Assembly (NCBI GenBank): GCA_963573385.1
Contig: CAUYLG010051145.1
Coordinates: 27,621-91,620, forward strand
Direction: 5' to 3'
DNA from: Cacajao melanocephalus
Taxonomy: Eukaryota; Chordata; Mammalia; Primates; Pitheciidae
Length of the DNA: 64,000 bases
The notes under the pieces are model-generated. The model searched no databases. It was not told the origin of the DNA and was given only the letters and a program-made list of their open reading frames with translations. Each line of letters begins with the position of its first letter. Within the stretch, counting starts at the first letter, position 1. Of this stretch, positions 61,856 to 64,000 are shown one piece after another. A program made the translations under genes and the position numbers.

Positions 61856-62045
61856 GTCAGTCTTGCCACACATACACACACAAATGGGTACTACATTGGC
61901 TTATAAAGAAATATGATTCTGAATCAGAAGAAATTTATTCCCATTATAGGGTAGGCCCTTGTATTCTTAAATACACTCTGACAGCAGCACTCTAACACTA
62001 TCACAGCAATATACAAAGCATAATGGTCTTCCTTTCTCTCTTATG

Positions 62046-62274
62046 TAAAATTTGTCAACTTCAGTATATTTACTTTGGGGCCAGATGATTCCTTGTTGTG
62101 GGGACTGTCCTGTCCATTGTAGGATTCTTAACATCGTGTGTGGCCTCAACCTGCCAGATACCGGTAGTAACCTTCCCTCCCTGGTTACGACAACCGAAAA
62201 GTCTTCAGACGTGGCAAAGTGTTCTTTAGGTGGGGAACAGGGTGGGTGAAGTCACCCCTGCTTGAAAGCCACTG
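62046..62274 (-). mobile_element. MER20-type hAT DNA transposon
   Basis: The reverse complement starts CAGTGGCTTTCAAGCAGGGG and contains 'gtggcaaagtgttc'-equivalent, 'gttgtcgtaaccagg', 'aagaatcctacaatggacag' and 'gacagtccccacaacaag'. Length of about 229 bp is normal for MER20. Target duplication not readable. Confidence 0.85.
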
Positions 62275-62894
62275 AGCCAAACCAAGATTAACAGTTGTTT
62301 CACAGATTCTCTAAAATAGAATGAATTTTGTTCTAAATTAATAGGGAAAGATGAGTCATTCCTTCTGACAGAGGAATGCACTAAATGACCTCCTAAGGTC
62401 TCTGCCAATCCTAGAATTCCGGGGTGCTTTTTACTCATAACCTGGTTTGGTACATCTCTGCCCTGTCACTGTGGGCCCTCATGACTATGCCGGACAGGCA
62501 GCTGCATTTCCAACTTGCCCTTTATGTCAGCAAAAAACCTGGAGGAGTCTTTTTTTTTTAAGTTCTTTTTGTTTTTGAAAAAACTTGGCAGAAACATTCT
62601 TTTTGAAAGAGGGGGGGAAAAGACCCAAAAACAAATTTAAGGGCTGTGGGAAAATAACTTTCTGTGCTCCTAGGTATCAGAACCGACCATTTGTTAGTAT
62701 CAAGCATCTGCTAAAGTGTGAAAAATTCTTGGAAGACATTTTCTAAATTTTGTTATTGTTTTATCCTTTTATTTCTATGAGCTTTTTCCTTTGCTGTGTG
62801 TTGGCTGTCCATGTCGGGCTGGCCAACTGAGGTATGCACCATCTTTAGAAACTACTATTTTTCTGATGGTTGGGAAGGTGGCTATACTAAAGAG
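62275..62894. other. No recognised feature
   Basis: Unique-looking sequence with short T and G homopolymers (62551-62559, 62611-62617). Confidence 0.45.
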
Positions 62895-63115
62895 TAAGAA
62901 GCCCAGCATTTGAATGTTTTAAGACCTGGTTTTTAATCTTATGACTATCACTTCCTGACTTTGAGATCTCAGGAAAAATTCTTAAATTTCTGTGCTTTAC
63001 TTTGTCCTTAAAAATGTGGTTGGTAAAACTCTCCACTGAAGTGCTGTGAGGATAAAACAAGATGGTAGCTATTTGTAGATTTCAAAATTGCTATGATAAT
63101 TGTTAATATGATTGG
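62895..63115 (+). mobile_element. MIR SINE
   Basis: 'tatgactatcacttcctgac', 'tttctgtgctttactttgtc' and 'gtgctgtgaggataaaacaa' are in MIR order. Confidence 0.75.
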
Positions 63116-63354
63116 ACATTGTAATCATGTAGCAAACATTTGTTCCTTCATTGGCTACTGACGTAGGGTTTATTTAAAATTAGGCAAAACTAAGAATATA
63201 TTTTCTAAGAACACATTCCGGCTACACTTTCTATATCAATCTCTCTTCAAATATGATCCTGGAACTCTTCTCTAATTTCCCACTTCAATGGTCCATCTTA
63301 CAATTTTTTTAACCTAGTTTTCCTGTAGTAAGAGTGCAGTTTCCATAGTTTTTT

Positions 63355-63530
63355 AAGATCAAATCCCAACTTCTGCTACTTTTAACTCCATGCTCTTTGA
63401 CTTTTAACTTGAGCACAATGTCTTCTACAAACCCATAAGGACTTCCATTTTCTCATCAAAAATTTGGGGACAATAACAAATCATATCTTAGAGAGTTGCC
63501 GTGATGATAATATAAAATAATGACTGTAAA
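63355..63530 (+). mobile_element. MIR SINE
   Basis: 'gatcaaatcccaacttctgc', 'cttccattttctcatcaaaa' and 'tagagagttgccgtgatgat' are in MIR order. Confidence 0.65.
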
Positions 63531-63906
63531 GTGGCATCAAGATGCCTAGACCCTATGGAGTACACAAAAAGTATTAACTTTTTCTGACAAACTTGAATTC
63601 ATTAAAGCTCCTGGACAAAATTGATATAAAAAGGCTGCATCTTTCAAAGGGTTTAGCCTCCATTTTGAAACTATTTCTTTGGTTTAGGCAACCTGGGGGA
63701 CATGGTCCACTTTATGTTCTCTATCACTGCCCTCTGCACCCCTTGAGCTTGTGCAGCCACACCATGGCTTTTACTACTTTTCTGTAGAATGTTAAAGATT
63801 TTCTATCCAAGGAACCTCTGTTGATACATTAGTAAAGGTTTCCTCAAAGTCAGAATGATGGAATCTTGGAAGAGCTTGAGAAAAACTGGTGTATGAAGCC
63901 ACTACT
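63531..63906. other. No recognised feature
   Basis: Unique-looking sequence. Confidence 0.45.
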
Positions 63907-64000
63907 TAAACTTTAACGTGCCCTAGGAATCTTGTCAAAATGCAGATTCTGGTTGAGTGGATCTAAGATGGGACCCTGAGATTCTGCCATTCCTAACAAG
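63907..64000 (+). mobile_element. MER5A-type hAT transposon, cut by window edge
   Basis: 'cttaaactttaacgtgccct', 'aggaatcttgtcaaaatgca', 'gattctggttgagtggatct' and 'gagattctgccattcctaac' follow the MER5A order. The right half lies beyond the window. Confidence 0.8.

Overview
The window is nuclear DNA of a primate, most likely human. It carries Alu SINEs, THE1/MST (MaLR) LTRs and L1PA-type LINE 3' ends on a background of older mammalian repeats (MIR, L2, L1M, MER1, MER5, MER20, MLT1). I see no complete protein-coding gene, rRNA, CRISPR array or prokaryotic feature. The longest open frame is about 150 codons. Those that can be recognised at all are antisense readings of Alus or decayed L1 ORF2 fragments. 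The window reads as an AT-rich, Alu-poor (five copies in 64 kb) intergenic or intronic stretch. I cannot place it on a chromosome or name a host gene.

Layout. 0-5 kb: the 5' LTR end of a minus-strand THE1/MST provirus running off the left edge, a MIR split by an MST LTR, an L2, a MER1A transposon and an Alu. 5-20 kb: mostly unique sequence with scattered MIR and L2, one Alu and one L1 3' end nested in a MIR. 20-29 kb: a plus-strand L1 3' half followed by an Alu, a small hAT transposon and an MST LTR with perfect target duplications, then an old L1M carrying two inserts. 30-41 kb: the densest repeat block. It holds an L1 inside an L2, an Alu inside an MLT1 LTR inside an L1M, a hAT element inside an L2, a MER1A inside a minus-strand L1M, and an Alu. 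41-50 kb: unique sequence with MIRs, microsatellites and a long L2. 50-52 kb: a 1.9 kb L1PA 3' fragment inside a MIR. 52-64 kb: L2, a (TG)n(TA)n tract, a degraded tRNA-Ala(TGC) copy, several MIRs, a MER20 and a MER5A cut by the right edge.

The genes do not work together here because none is evident. What the sequence records is a history of nested insertions, and several target-site duplications can still be read. Sequence that may be functional is limited to a few unique patches: two small CpG clusters (20.2 and 55.1 kb), a homeodomain-site-rich patch at 49.8 kb, a perfect 12-bp hairpin with a competing arm at 8.15 kb, and a weak exon-like open frame at 56.15 kb. I found no convincing undescribed biological system. 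Family names were assigned by reading the sequence against remembered consensus features, so subfamily labels and edges (about +/-10-30 bp for old repeats) are approximate.
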